DNA of 64,000 nt from NCBI RefSeq assembly GCF_039555335.1, contig NC_092628.1, positions 68,390,292-68,454,291 of the forward strand, read 5' to 3'. The position numbers and the translations under genes were made by a program. Every line of letters begins with the position of its first letter. Within the stretch, counting starts at the first letter, position 1. Positions 33,562 through 61,096 of the stretch are shown here, piece after piece. The stretch comes from Amphiura filiformis (taxonomy: Eukaryota; Echinodermata; Ophiuroidea; Amphilepidida; Amphiuridae). Below the pieces are notes generated by a model that saw only the letters and a list, made by a program, of their open reading frames with translations, searched no databases and was not told the DNA's origin.

Positions 33562-35601
33562 CAGGCCTCGAAATAAGGCGGGCCCTCGGCCCCCGAAAAT
33601 CAGTGAGGGCCCGCAAAAGATGCAACCGGCGGGCCCGAAGGGCCCGCAAAATTTGTGGCAATTTTTTATCACTTACGGACTTAATCTTACTGCAGAATTC
33701 AACAGTCATGCAACACCAAAAATCACCCGACTATATTGCATTCTAAATTCACATTTCAGGAAAATTGAAGTAAATTCAAGGCCAAAAACATTGTTATTTA
33801 ATTCAATCTTTAATAATATTTGATAGTAATGATGTTAAAGTAGGTGTAATAACTCTGTTTTTCCCATAAAAGCTGCTGTTTTTTGGCACTTCCGGGATAG
33901 CACAATACACCACCATAATATGCATGTACAGCAGGTCATGAATATTAATGAGGTTCTGTCACTGTGGCGGGTTTATAATAGCACTGCATGACTTTTGCAT
34001 ATTATCACTTTTGATTTTGATAAAATTGGAGATAAAAAGGAAATGAAAAGAGACTGATTAACCGGACTGATACTAATGACAATGTTTAAAAACAAATCAG
34101 TTTCAAATAAAATAAAAACTTTTTTTGAAAAAAAAAAACCAGCATCCTCTAAAAATGGTTGCTTGCCCCATTTCTTTTTTTTTTGGGCTTCTCTCTTTCT
34201 ATTCTTTCTAGTAATTTTTATGTATTAATTAATTACTTAACGCGGCTGTGTACTCTAGACATTGTTTCTTTCGCAAAATTGAGTTTTTTTGATATGTTTG
34301 TACTTTGTTATGTTTTTTATAAATACAAGGAATGAAAATCCAGATTTGTAAACTTCAACTGCAATATTTTAAGGATTTTATTTCACTATTCCACTCGTGT
34401 TTGAAATTGAAAAGGAAAGAAAATCTTTGTTGAACCAGCAGGGTACACGCCGCAACAACTCATCGCGTTGCGTGATCGCGCAATTTGTTAACGCACAAAT
34501 ACGCTACACATACGCCGACGCTTATCTGCATGCGCTATGCATCTTATGGAAACACCACGGAAGCACTGATTTCACAAAACCTAGTGGTCAAATGGCTCCG
34601 CTTTTAGCTGATAAAATGTGGGTTTTTTCAAGTTCTTTCCCCGATTTAAATATCAAGTTATGAATGGATTTCGCTCAAACTTCTCAAGGGCTGCAGATTT
34701 ACCCGAAGTTCACGTAATAAAAGGTACAAAAACGAAAACCGCCGCATTCTCCTGTGAGATTCGATGAAAGTGCACAATGTGACCACTTTAAACTTCAACG
34801 CCATTATTTCAATGTTCATTTTCTCGGTAAAATGACGATTTAGGTACACGATAACTCAATAAATACAGCATCTATAGGTAAGCAAATATGATCATCGTAA
34901 AAAAGCATGATCGACTCAAGAAACGCAGTTTTCTCATTTTTTTATATTTTGGTCTATTTCCGATTTTAGGCATCATTTTGTGCAAATAGGCGCTTTGTGA
35001 ATTTTAAAAGTTCAATTTGATGCCTTATATGGTCAATATCTCAAAAAATAAGGCTAATATCAAAAAAAAAAAACCGTTTTTGGAATGGAGCCTCAAGATT
35101 GAGCTAAAAACAAAATAAAATATTTTGGAAAGAGTGTTTTTTGTTATGATGTACCTAACAAATATTGCCAAAACTCACTTTTTTGTGATTTTCTTCAGAA
35201 TTGTTGTTTTTACCCCAAATCTGTATTTATATTAAGATTTATTGATGTCTTGCCTTCATAAAAATGTATACTTTTATATGTCTTATGCGAATAATTACAA
35301 AGTTATTGCACTTTTACTACATGCATGTCTGAGAGTACACAGCCACCTTAATTACTCCTACTTATTGAATAATCGATTCATTTGAATGTTAACATAATTA
35401 TGGGTTATTTGTTTCTTTATTTTCCTTAGGTTCCTGCACTCCGTCACTGCAAATTTACCATGTTTACTCACTTTTTGTGGGGTCACATAGGTTAAAATCA
35501 ATGGCCCAAATTTGGGCCCCCAAAAATTTGTGAGGGCCCTCAAACATTTAAGATCAAGGGCCCAAATGGCCCTCAGAAATTCTGGCTTATTTCGAGGCCT
35601 G
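33562..35601. mobile_element. hAT-like MITE split by later insertions
   Basis: The outer ends read CAGGCCTCGAAATAAG at the left and the same on the opposite strand at the right, with a perfect 8-bp duplication CACTGTGA (33554-33561 and 35602-35609). Eight-bp duplications are typical of hAT. The whole sister copy at 43426-43654 is only 229 bp. Here about 1.8 kb, including the TTAA MITE at 34241-35347, has been inserted between its two halves (33562 to about 33675, and about 35480 to 35601). Confidence 0.8.
34241..35347. mobile_element. TTAA-flanked MITE, copy B, 1107 bp
   Basis: TTAA at 34237-34240 and 35348-35351. Closely similar to 15356-16440 along its full length, with scattered small changes. 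It is nested inside the split hAT-like MITE, so it inserted later. Confidence 0.8.
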
Positions 35602-36006
35602 CACTGTGAACACCTAGGGAAGAGACCTACCCTTTTCACATGCTTGGTAATTATAACTTTCCAATGTTACATACAGTACCCTTTCACTTTTTGATGTAAT
35701 TTGATATTAAAAGATAATAAATTTTGACATTGTATGTTATGCACGACTTAAATGCTATTTCCGTTCCTATGAATTTCTGTTATCAAGTTATGTTGTCACT
35801 AGATATAGGTATGACATCATGTTCATGGCTAATCTGAGACTCAAATATCCAAGCATTTCTTATTTATTGTTTACAAGCTCATTCAATAGACATTCTCGGC
35901 TATATATTGTAGATAATGTACTCACTCCTCAAACTTTTCCACCTCTATGCATATTAGAAGTGTGGATTCACATTTTCATGTCTTTATACTCTTTTGTGTT
36001 CCAATA

Positions 36007-36439
36007 TATGTGACGTGTCATGTCAAAAGGAGACACTTTTGGGCAGGTTATCAATTTTGAGGTTTTACATATCTTAAATATAGAGATATTTTTGTCCTAA
36101 CGCCGCTTTTCCCCAATGAAATCGGACATCCCTAAGCGAAGATATTGAGTTCGTAAGTTATGGTATTATAAAATTGGAAATTGAGATATCGGCCTTTAAA
36201 AATATTATTGACAATGTTGAGAGTAGGGAATTACCTTGAAAAATGTCTCAAAAAAAATACAAGATGCCAGTTATATTCCGGTCTGAAACTATCAGACTAT
36301 TATATTTCTAACATTAATAACATCACAAATTTTCAACAAACCCAAATTGTGAAAAAATCACCCCCGGGCAGATTTTTGGCTATTACTCCATTTATGATCC
36401 TGCCCAAAAGTGTCTCCTTTTGACATGACACGTCACATA
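36007..36439. mobile_element. MITE with ~40-bp inverted ends
   Basis: TATGTGACGTGTCATGTCAA at the left is matched on the opposite strand at the right, and the repeat runs on through AAGGAGACACTTTTGGGCAGG. TA lies on each side (36005-36006 and 36440-36441), suggesting a TA target. Non-coding. Confidence 0.75.
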
Positions 36440-36576
36440 TAGTACTGTTAGTTATTGTTCAAATGTATTGTTCAATTGCATCTTCTCAATCTGGTTGGCT
36501 CTGAGCACTTGCCTCAGATCCACAACTGGATTTGTTACTCATGTGCAACATCACATGCTTACACAAGCTCTGTTTA

Positions 36577-36675
36577 AACCAATCAGAAGACACCTTCTAG
36601 TTTAACCAATCAGAATGTATCTATGTCCTGTATATCAACCAATCAGAACATACCCGTTGTGATTTAACCAATCAG
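36577..36675 (+). promoter_or_regulatory. Array of four AACCAATCAG boxes
   Basis: AACCAATCAG starts at 36577, 36604, 36637 and 36666, at steps of 27, 33 and 29 bp. CCAATCAG is the NF-Y consensus. The array lies just past the CCDC12 stop codon, in its 3' untranslated region or flank. It may be a regulatory array, or simply a short decayed tandem repeat. Confidence 0.5.
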
Positions 36676-36696
36676 AGCATCTTTTACAGCTCCTCT

Positions 36697-39600
36697 TCAG
36701 TCCTCATCAGAATCTACTGGTTGACTGGATGCTTGTGTAGCTGCATTCATAGCACTTAGCAAATCACCACTGTCCTCACCAGATTGTATTCTCTCTCCTG
36801 TGATAAAGGATAAGCAATACAAAGAAAGCATTATCAAAAAGGGAAACAAAACTGGACTGTTTTCCACAGGTGTGCTAAGATTATAAGAACCATGATCAAG
36901 AGAAAGTTTCATCTACATTTTTTTAAAGATTATGATTATGTTTATCGTATATAAATGCTAAGGAGGTCATCTAGGTAATTACAATATTTCCTACGCTTTT
37001 GGTTTCAGTGATTTCCAGATGCCTGTAGAACCCGATTTATTGAGGAAAAAATTTCCAGTCCAGCATTTTTTGCATGATTGCAAATTTTCTTTTGAATTCT
37101 TCAAGTGAAGAAACAATCTGGTGGCGACGATGCTTCACATATTGAAATATGTGGGACCAATACACAATGTTAATGCAGTCTTGGTTTCCATGTTTAAAGT
37201 CTAATAGCTCTATCTGGCTATCTCATGCAATTTGCTAGCTAGCTTGTGGAAATTATTTATTTCATTTTTTTTGTTAAGGGATCTGGCATGAGCGTTTTGA
37301 GCGTTTCGACAGTATTTTTGTGGGACATGAGAGCACATCAGGATCAGGCATATCGAATTGCATTCTGAATACGAAGAATGTCTTTCTGATATCAAATAAT
37401 ATTAATTTTTTGAAATTCACAATGTAATAAAAATTTTACGATAAATTATTAAAATTTGATATTTTTGATATATAACAGTCCTCGAAGTAAATTATATAAA
37501 TCTAATGATATATTCTTAAAGTGTATGTAGCAGGGAGGAAAAGCCGACGATTCAATTGAAAATTTTGACCTTTCATATTGAAGTTATTGATTTTTTTCCC
37601 AAAAGACCTCTTTGTTTTTGGTGTTTTGGGAAAAAATTCATATCTTCAATATGAAAGGTCAAAATTTTCAATTGATCGTCGGCTTTTCATCCCACCTACA
37701 TGCACTTTAAGTGTAAATCATCAGATTTATAAAGTTTACTTCGAGTACTGTTAAATTAAATATCAAAAATATCAATTTTTAATCATTTGTCATAAAATGT
37801 GTATTACATTGCGAATTTCAAAAAATCAAAATTATTTGATATCAGACGGACATTCTTCGTATTCAGAATACAATTCGATATGTCTGATGTGCTCTAATGT
37901 CCCACAATAAATACTGTCCAAACGTTCATACCCCACCCCTTAAAAGCAAGTAGGTTACAAATACTGTGTAGGATGGAATAATGGGCAATAAGATGATGAC
38001 TATTCTGCCATTCAATATGATCTACCACTGTGTGGTTTGGAAACTCACTAATTAATTCTGCAATAGCCCTCTGTGTTCTTCTCTCCAGTTTCTCCAATTT
38101 AGATGCAACATCTCTTTTCAGGTCCCTGCAAGGTGCAAAACAGAACAAGCAAAACCACAATCAGTGTAGGTCACACATGTTGAATCTATGTACAAACCTC
38201 TCCTTATGATCTCATGAAGTATAGTAAATGAGCAATTGGTGTATTTTCATTTGTTTTACAGTGATGTGGTTGACTTAATTGTGTTGAGTGATCTATATAA
38301 ATAAAAGGAAGTCGCTAAATCTTGTCCAGAAGCAGGCTTCGATATGCTTTCACTTTCAGCTCTGATTTATTCGTAGGTCGATCGGGTACATATTGCCATT
38401 AAACCATCTGACGTTCATTTTTGCAAAACTATTCAATCACTATGGAAATAACAAAAAAATTGGTCGGTTGCTAGGCCGTTAAGGTCAGGCCGTTGAGGTC
38501 AATAACCTTATGGGTCAGGCATGACAGCAAACGCGTCAAATGCAAGCGATGTCCAACACGCGCGGTAAGTGGCGAGTCACGCACCTGCCCGTACACGGCA
38601 CTATGGTTTCGCGCATGGCGGCGCATGGTATAGACGCACTTAATGTTGGCTTACCGCGCGTAGGCCTACGTATTGACTGACTGCTTCTCTGAGATGAGAC
38701 AGTGGCGGATCCAGGAATTGGGATGGATCATTGGGTGTAGGCATTAAGCTGATGAAAAGGGTGGTCATTGGGTGACAGATTTGCAAAAAAGTCCACTTTT
38801 CAGAGAGAATGTCAAAATGTAGCCAACAGAGACGTTCAACTGTTCAGTATAGCCCGAAAAGGTTAAATGTTAGGGGAGTGGGTGAGCCCACTTTAGTGGA
38901 ACTTGCAAGTCCACATTTTGGAAATTCCGCGGCCCCCACAAATAAATCCTGGCTATAAATGTAGGCCTAGCTATTAACAACACGGGCTCGCTTAAAATAT
39001 TTTGCTGCAACTTTTAAACATGTTGCTTACAAGTTTATACCATTATAACCCGAAATTGAAACGTTTTCTAGCAACCTCTTCTAACATTAATGTTTTATGT
39101 GTGTTGGGATAAAGTTAAAATCAACCATTTTGTCACGAGTTGTTTCAAAAGAAATCCGAGGGATTGAGTGAGTAACAACATTAACACAGGTCTGGATATT
39201 CACTTAAAGGTTAGGTTCTTTAATATGACATGAGCTAACTAACATTATGATTATCAAGCTAACATGATCATTACTATATGGATGAATAATCTACACCAAT
39301 ACACCATGATTACCATCGCTGTTTACCATGTTTACTAACCACTCCCATTTACTAACCGCTCCCGTTTACTCAACTAGCGGGTCTCCCGCTAGTATATAAT
39401 ATTACAGTTTAGTGATCAGTGCTCTGATAATACACTTACCAGTCAGGTTTTCTGGGAGCTAGGTTCACAAGGTCAACTTCTTCAACGACAGGTTCTGGTT
39501 TAGCTGCCTGCAACTGCTCCTGAATATGATCATCAACTGGGAAGAAACACAATATATGATAATATCAAAATAAAGCACAACACCTCAATCTACAATTTAG

Positions 39601-42600
39601 CAAGGTACATTTTGTAAACAGTCTTACAGATTAATATTTTTGTATGTTCTGCCTAAATATTGAAAAGACAGTGGTTGATGACAAGGAGTACCAACTCAAA
39701 TGTTGTTTATAAAGCTATATTCATGAGGTTATGAATGTTCATATAATTTCATTATCTTTATAGTGTGTATTAAGAAAAAGAATACTAGTATTAAGTTGAA
39801 CTGACCCAAGCACTCTATGAACTGCAATTGCTGCTTGGTAGTGATACAAAATACACTGAGTACACTGCATGATGGCATTTATACCATCATCAAACAAATA
39901 ATTGAACCCATTCAAAATTGGGTACTTGGGTACCCTGATGGTGTAGAGAATATTCGTGATGACAAGGTACATAATGACACTTACTTGAAGCCAGTTCAGG
40001 TTTTGGTACCCGATTTTCTTTCAAATTTTCATTCTCTGGTGTGTAGTTCTTAAAGACAGGTTTTCTGCAAGTCAATTAAAAATGAATGTAGAGTATCAAT
40101 GCAACTAAACATGAAAGAGTTCATTAATGTGGACTGGAAAGGTATGAATTTAAGAGGGGGTCATGCAAACACCATCAATAAATTGATGCCCGACAACAGA
40201 AAAACCTCCTGTAAGAAATCCTTGAACTCTTCAAAAACCCAGATGTGGTAAACCCATTTGCTTGTGATGGAGGGGTTGATGTCAATACACACTCACAGCA
40301 ATGTCTATTTATTTATTTGTGTCTAAAATGTTGGCATGTTCAAAAGTAACCGGCTAACTGTAGTCATATTTAATGTATGCCCCACACAGACTTGACCCCT
40401 GAAAAAATCCCAGCTACGTCTTTATGCTGTTATATATACTTAATTACTGAAAAACTAATAAGGTCGAGACTCTCTGGTCAATAGTGGTCATGCTACCCCT
40501 TACCATTTTTACCAAGTTTTGTCATCATAGCACTTATGGTTCTCAAGATAATATGTTTGTTCACAAGCTTTTCCTAACACACACAGTCACAGACACACCA
40601 TAGTGATCCCTAAGTCTCCCTCTCAACATAGTTCAGGTGTGACAAAAAGCTGCAAGACAGCCAACAACAAAAAAAAGCCAATTTGGTAGCTAAAAATCAA
40701 AACAATGAATAAAGCTGAACTTTCAGTCTCACAGGACACCCCTAAATCCTCAGAGTTTACCTTGCTTCTTCATCATCCTCCGCAACTGCAGCTTTCTTCG
40801 TTGGTGGTTCCAAGTCATCAGGCTCCTATTATTACAAGCATATCATCAAAATTAACATCCCTGACAGTCTTTTAAAAAACACTTTGTAAATATGTCCCCT
40901 AACTCCCCTTGCCATGCTTGCAGTTGACCAACTTTAATGCTCACTGACAGTACTGGGGCAAGGCTATTTTGCAGGATATCTTGCTAAATTGTTGGATTTT
41001 AAAGGGGTACTACACCCTGTGGTATATTTGTGACTATTTTTGTATTTTTCTCAAAAAATAATAACACACTGGTAATAAAAGTTGTGTATATTATTGGGGC
41101 AAGGAATCCAATTACTACACTGAAATTTCAGTGACTCAAGACAAGCGGTTCAGTATATATTGTAACGGGACCGAGCTTGCCCCTAATACTTTTGTAAACG
41201 ACTGATGGAGAAGACTAGCCTTCTAAACATACAAGTGGTAGCGTAGTATCAAAGACTGACTAGAATTCTCCCAAGATATGTTGAATCAGTGATGCATGAA
41301 ATGAGAAGTAACAGGTAAAAATGAGACTTGACAATTCTGTTTTATATTTGCTTCTTTTGTTATATCTTGTATTGTTATTTTGCTTTCATATTTGTCTTAT
41401 CACATCACAATTCATAAATACAAGTAAACACTGGTAAATACACAATCTCTGTTGTTGATCATGACGATATTTCCTTATTTATCTCTTTTAAATCCAAATA
41501 AATTACCATTAAATGCTGCCGAAAAGTACATATACTATCTGCTTGAATAATCGAGAAGCATAAAAATACAATTTAATCAACAGAATCTCTCATCACATGA
41601 CATAGTCATAGGCTAGGCCAAGGCCTAGTAGGCCGACTACAGAGTATAGTATCCATGTCTGTACACCTATACGAACTTGCCATGCAACAATGAATGCACA
41701 CTAAATACAGTGCATAATTTTCCATTGGACTTGTGCATGTGTGCGGCAAGTCACTTGCACAATAGGCATAGGCGCTAGGCCAAAACACCCGAGTGCATAA
41801 CCACCCTGGTGTTGCCACTATTGTGGTAGCCAAGCTGCCCCTAGCTCAATCTGAGCTCCAGAGTAGGGCGTGTTTGCTTTGGTTGGCAGTGCTTACCTTC
41901 AAACTGAGTGAAGGTTTGGGTGGACTATTGTCCACCAAGCAATCTGATTAATTTATGTGCACACGCCTTTATATACTTTCCTGAACGCGTTCATGGAACC
42001 TTTTGGCGGCTATGCGTTCAAAGCGTAAGCTCCGTTACTATGGATATCGCAGAGTCACTCCGCGTCAGGCGCTCACTTTCGAAAAGATTTTGAGCATGAC
42101 GAAATTTAATAACTAGAACTGCTAGTGTTTTTAAATCAGGAATCAAACTGATGACCCCCTTTTTGACCATGTAAAACATTGAAATACTCAAAAATATCTT
42201 AAAATTCTACATCCTTAAACAATTACATCTTAAATAATCCAAAGTTTGATCAACAAAAGTCGTTTTAAGGAAATTTACAATTTTTATTTTTATTTGTTTA
42301 CGTAAACCAGACGACTGATGGCCGGGAACTTTCAAAATGACAAATCCAAAATTCTGTAAACAAACAAGAAAAACCTGAATTTTGTCCTGAATATTTACTC
42401 GTAGACGGTATGTAATACCTTATTTTGTTCCTGACAAAATTATTTACACAATATTATAAGATCTCTGTACAATATAAGCTAATAATAGCGGAAATAGTGA
42501 AAGTTGAGGCCAATTTACGCACGCACGTCGTGACAAATTTTCTCTGCCGTATTTTCAACCCACGGCAAAAACTGACGATCGGCAGGTAAACAAATCCAAA

Positions 42601-45600
42601 TATTTACAAAAATATACCTTGTGCAGAGCCATGCAATCATTTTAAAATGTATAATAACGATCAAAAACTACCACGAACACGTGATGAGCATCGTGACTTT
42701 TCTCTAAATATGAATTTGACAAGAGCTCAAATTCGGCCATAGCAACACACGGGAGGTAAGCTTAAAAACAGGCCAAAAATCTGAAATCGCATTTTGGCTC
42801 TCCGTTTCAATATGATAGGAAACGAGGTACATCCTAGCGGTACCTTATTTCTTATCATAAATAACAAACCGCTTGTCTTGGGTCACTGAAATTCCAGTGT
42901 AGTAATTGGATTCCTTGCCCCTAAAATATACATAACTTTTGTTACCACTGTGTTATTAGTTTTTGAGAAAAATGCAAAAATAGACACAAATTTATCGAGG
43001 GGTGTAGTACCCCCTTAAGGAAAAGTACCCTACTTTGTCCTTTGTACAAACTGAATATTATTGCCAAATTGGTGACTTTATTCAGCTTTCATTTGGGAGT
43101 TGTTGAGTCTATAGTTTATTGTGGGGTCATCGATGAAGCAGTGCAAATTCAGCATCAAAGTGGTTACCGTACGTAATTCTCTTGGTTACCGGATCACGCT
43201 ATTTTGGTATGCCTTCGAGTGCCATATACTTTGTGTGGTGATTGTTTTGATTGTGGTTCATTATTAAAAGCGTGTGATCCTGTTGACATAGTTTTGTAAC
43301 TTTGATACCGGTACTGAATTATCGCATCGCGATAATATTTTCTCACAATATTGTCGCCAAGTGCGATATTGCACACCCTTACTTGACCTATTTTGCTGTG
43401 TTACCTAGGTAACAAAACATCTTAGCAGGGCTCAAAATAAGGAGGACCCAAGGGCTCTCGGCCCCCGACAATCAGTGAGGGCCCACAAAAGACACATCTG
43501 GCAGGCCCAAATGGCCCGCAAAATTTGTGGCAATTTGCTCACTTTTTTTGTGGAGTTCATAACTTCATAGGCACAAAAATTTGTGAGGGCCCTCAAACAT
43601 TTAAGATCAAGGGCCTAAATGGCCCTCAGAAATTCTGACTTATTTCAAGGCCTGCATCCTAGATTATGCAATCCTATATGTTTATTTGAATTGTTTTATC
43701 AATCAAAACGAACATTTTGACCTCTTTTGTCAAAATCGGAGCATTTTGATGTTTTTGCAAAAATGTGACCTTTGACCTTTTGGTTAATAACTCAAGAATG
43801 GTACATCCTAGACAGGTCAAACATAACTATACATTTTCTGAATCCTTGTGACCAGAGGAATGCATTGGAATGGTTTTAAAAAGCAAGTGGTCGCAACTTA
43901 CATCAACCCGTTTTGACAAGGAACATGCATTTAATTATTTTACAACTTTGTTTGATTTTATATATACATGTAAGTAATGGTACAATTATGTTCTTTGTTT
44001 ATTCATCATTTATATAGTTGATATGATCAAAGTCAGAAAGTAGCAAATAGAAGTCATTAAAAGAGAAAATCCAAAATATAGATAAAATAATTAAATATTT
44101 TGCAATTCTCTACTTTGGACGCGGGCGGGAAACAGGAAACTAAGAATCAGTTGTAAAGGGCCTTATTGAAAGAGTCATTTATTGACTCCAAGATGTTCAC
44201 AATCATGTTTGGAACATATTCTGATACAAAATATTCCAAACACTATATTTTAGGTATGCTAGGTGTTAAGGCTGGCATTTTCGGTCGGGTAAACGGGTAC
44301 CGTCCGAGATTACATTACCGGTAGGAAATACCTCCCGGTACCAAATTAAAAAAAAAAAAAAAAAAAAGATATTTTGTTATTTTTAATATGAAAATTGATA
44401 ATTTGTATTCATGTCATAGTCTATTAATGATTTCAAAATGCATTACATTTTGAAATCATTTTTTTTTTTTTGTATTTGGTATTCGGTTACCCGCCCGAAA
44501 ATTGCGGTAGCGGCGGTACCGGTACAAAATTACCCGAAAATGCCAGGCCTACTAGGTGTAGGTGAATTCAAATTTGCCATCAAACTGCATCATTTTATAT
44601 CAAATTAAAGCTCTTGAGTAAACAAAGCCAAAACTGAAAACCTTTTTTCATAGGCTCATATAGCACCTTCCATAGCAAAGTTACATCTTGTCAAAGATTG
44701 ACTTTCATCAAAAAGATTCAGCTAGCAAAATTCCCTAAAACGGCATTTCGGGGGTGTTTCTAGATCTTAGTCTCATTATGATAGCAGCTTTTTTAATGGA
44801 ACTGCTATCAAAATCCCTCTAAAATTCCATGTGCGATTGTCTTATCACCATAAAAATCATATATTTGGGTCAAGTGAAGTATAGAAAACATATTTATGTA
44901 GGTTTCCTTCTTGCCAGTTGTTTTAAATTTCTATGTAAATATGCATTGACATTGTCGGCGAATTTGGCTGACTAGCAGATGTGTTAACTAAGGTTTGCCT
45001 GGGATACCTATCTATTTCAATGATGTGCAATGTAAATTGCTCTGATAATTAATAGTCGAAAAGGAGAAAAATGCATTTAAAGTTTCAAATTTACATTGTC
45101 ATTGAATCTTTGACATTAATTAGGCGGAAACTGTCCGTTTTCGCAAAAACAGAATATATTTTTTCTTCAAAAGTCATGTTGATTAATAAAAAGGGTCAAA
45201 ACCTCCAAAAATCATTTTTTGGTAAGTTTTTGGCCTGTAGACGTAGTGTAACGCAAAATGGACATGATCATGATGGACCACCTTCTGACATGACATGCGA
45301 CCATAAACGAGTAAACATCTAGCATAAGCATGTAACAATTGTGTATCGCTGACAACACAAACCTCTGATTTGAAAAGTTGGCGAATATACAGCATTTAGT
45401 CTGAGCATGCCGACTCAATCAAAGAAGAGTTCTAGACTGCGGAACTCAGTCCTCAATGATAGTCAGTCACTTATCTTTTGGTCGTTATATGACTATCATT
45501 TGGAAGAGTTCCGAATTCAGCAGGCTAGGCAATTCTGGTTCAGGTACTGCTAACCACCCCTTGCGGGAGCCAAACTAGCAGGACGGTGCACCGCTTGGTT

Positions 45601-45850
45601 ACTTGGTGTTGACGTAATACTGAGTTACGCAAAGGTGCCGAATTATGAAGTGTTCACAACATGACATAAATTAAAGGCGCGCCAAAGTAAGTAAAAAAAG
45701 ACTAAGACATTATTGTTTCTATGATTGCATAAATGATAAAGAAATCTGCCAATATCTGACCTCCACATCCCCTTGCTTTTTCTTTCGCAGTGCTTTTAAT
45801 CGCTCTTTTCTCTTTGCTGCTTCGTTTTCGAGTCCTCCGATGGTCGCCAT
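36697..45850 (-). CDS. CCDC12: CCDC12, coiled-coil domain-containing protein 12
   Basis: The minus-strand exons are 45850-45761, 40825-40761, 40064-39985, 39536-39440, 38125-38049 and 36797-36697. All introns are GT-AG, phases close exactly, and the total is 169 residues (human CCDC12 is about this size). Exon 1 gives a short basic start (GGLENEAAKRKERLKALRKK) like the vertebrate protein. Middle exons carry an acidic stretch and FKNYTPENENL. Exon 4 carries AAKPEPVVEEVDLVNLAPRK, then PDW. Exon 5 carries DLKRDVASKLEKLERRTQRA, then IAELI. The end is acidic (PVDSDED). CCDC12 is related to yeast Cwf18 and is found in activated spliceosomes, so a nuclear splicing role is expected. Introns hold several MITEs. 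It is divergent from CDK2, with 441 bp between start codons. Confidence 0.95.
37278..37939. mobile_element. TTAA-flanked fold-back element, 662 bp
   Basis: TTAA at 37274-37277 and 37940-37943. Nearly the whole element is one inverted repeat centred near 37610. For example, GACGATTCAATTGAAAATTT in the left arm pairs with the right arm, which carries a near copy. Transcribed as part of CCDC12 intron 5, it would give a hairpin with arms of about 300 bp. No coding capacity. Confidence 0.85.
38126..39439. other. CCDC12 intron 4
   Basis: No gene. A GC-rich block at 38545-38670 holds CGCGCGGTAAG and its inverse about 95 bp apart. At 38702 a dispersed repeat begins CAGTGGCGGATCCAGGA and runs to about 38985, with ATCATTGGGTG phrases also seen near 54600. 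At 38990-39117 lies a relative of the TTTGCTGGG family. Confidence 0.4.
41003..43014. mobile_element. TTAA-flanked transposon remnant, 2.0 kb, long inverted ends
   Basis: TTAA at 40999-41002 and 43015-43018. The inverted ends are about 170 bp with gaps (left AGGGGTACTACACCC, right opposite strand GGGGGTACTACACCC; further in, AGCGGTTCAGT against CGGTTTGT). No transposase was recognised; it is non-autonomous. It lies in CCDC12 intron 1, starting about 180 bp before exon 2. Confidence 0.8.
43426..43654. mobile_element. hAT-like MITE, 229 bp, whole
   Basis: CAGGGCTCAAAATAAG at the left and CAGGCCTTGAAATAAG on the opposite strand at the right. The 8-bp duplication is CATCTTAG / CATCCTAG (43418-43425 and 43655-43662), with one change. 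Internally it holds GGGCCC-rich inverted phrases. Sister of the split copy at 33562-35601. Confidence 0.8.
43663..44258. other. CCDC12 intron 1, no feature seen
   Basis: Nothing recognisable. Confidence 0.35.
44267..44551. mobile_element. hAT-like MITE, 285 bp
   Basis: TAAGGCTGGCATTTTCGG at the left and TAGGCCTGGCATTTTCGG on the opposite strand at the right, with a perfect 8-bp duplication CTAGGTGT (44259-44266 and 44552-44559). The interior is rich in GGTACCG phrases and holds an A run and a T run on either side of a loop. Non-coding. Confidence 0.8.
44560..45760. other. CCDC12 intron 1, promoter-proximal part
   Basis: No gene. Around 45425-45530 there are inverted phrases (ATGATAGTCA and TGACTATCAT; AAGAGTTC and GAACTC) that could form a hairpin. 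The short frames here are chance. Confidence 0.35.
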
Positions 45851-61096
<15,246 letters not shown>

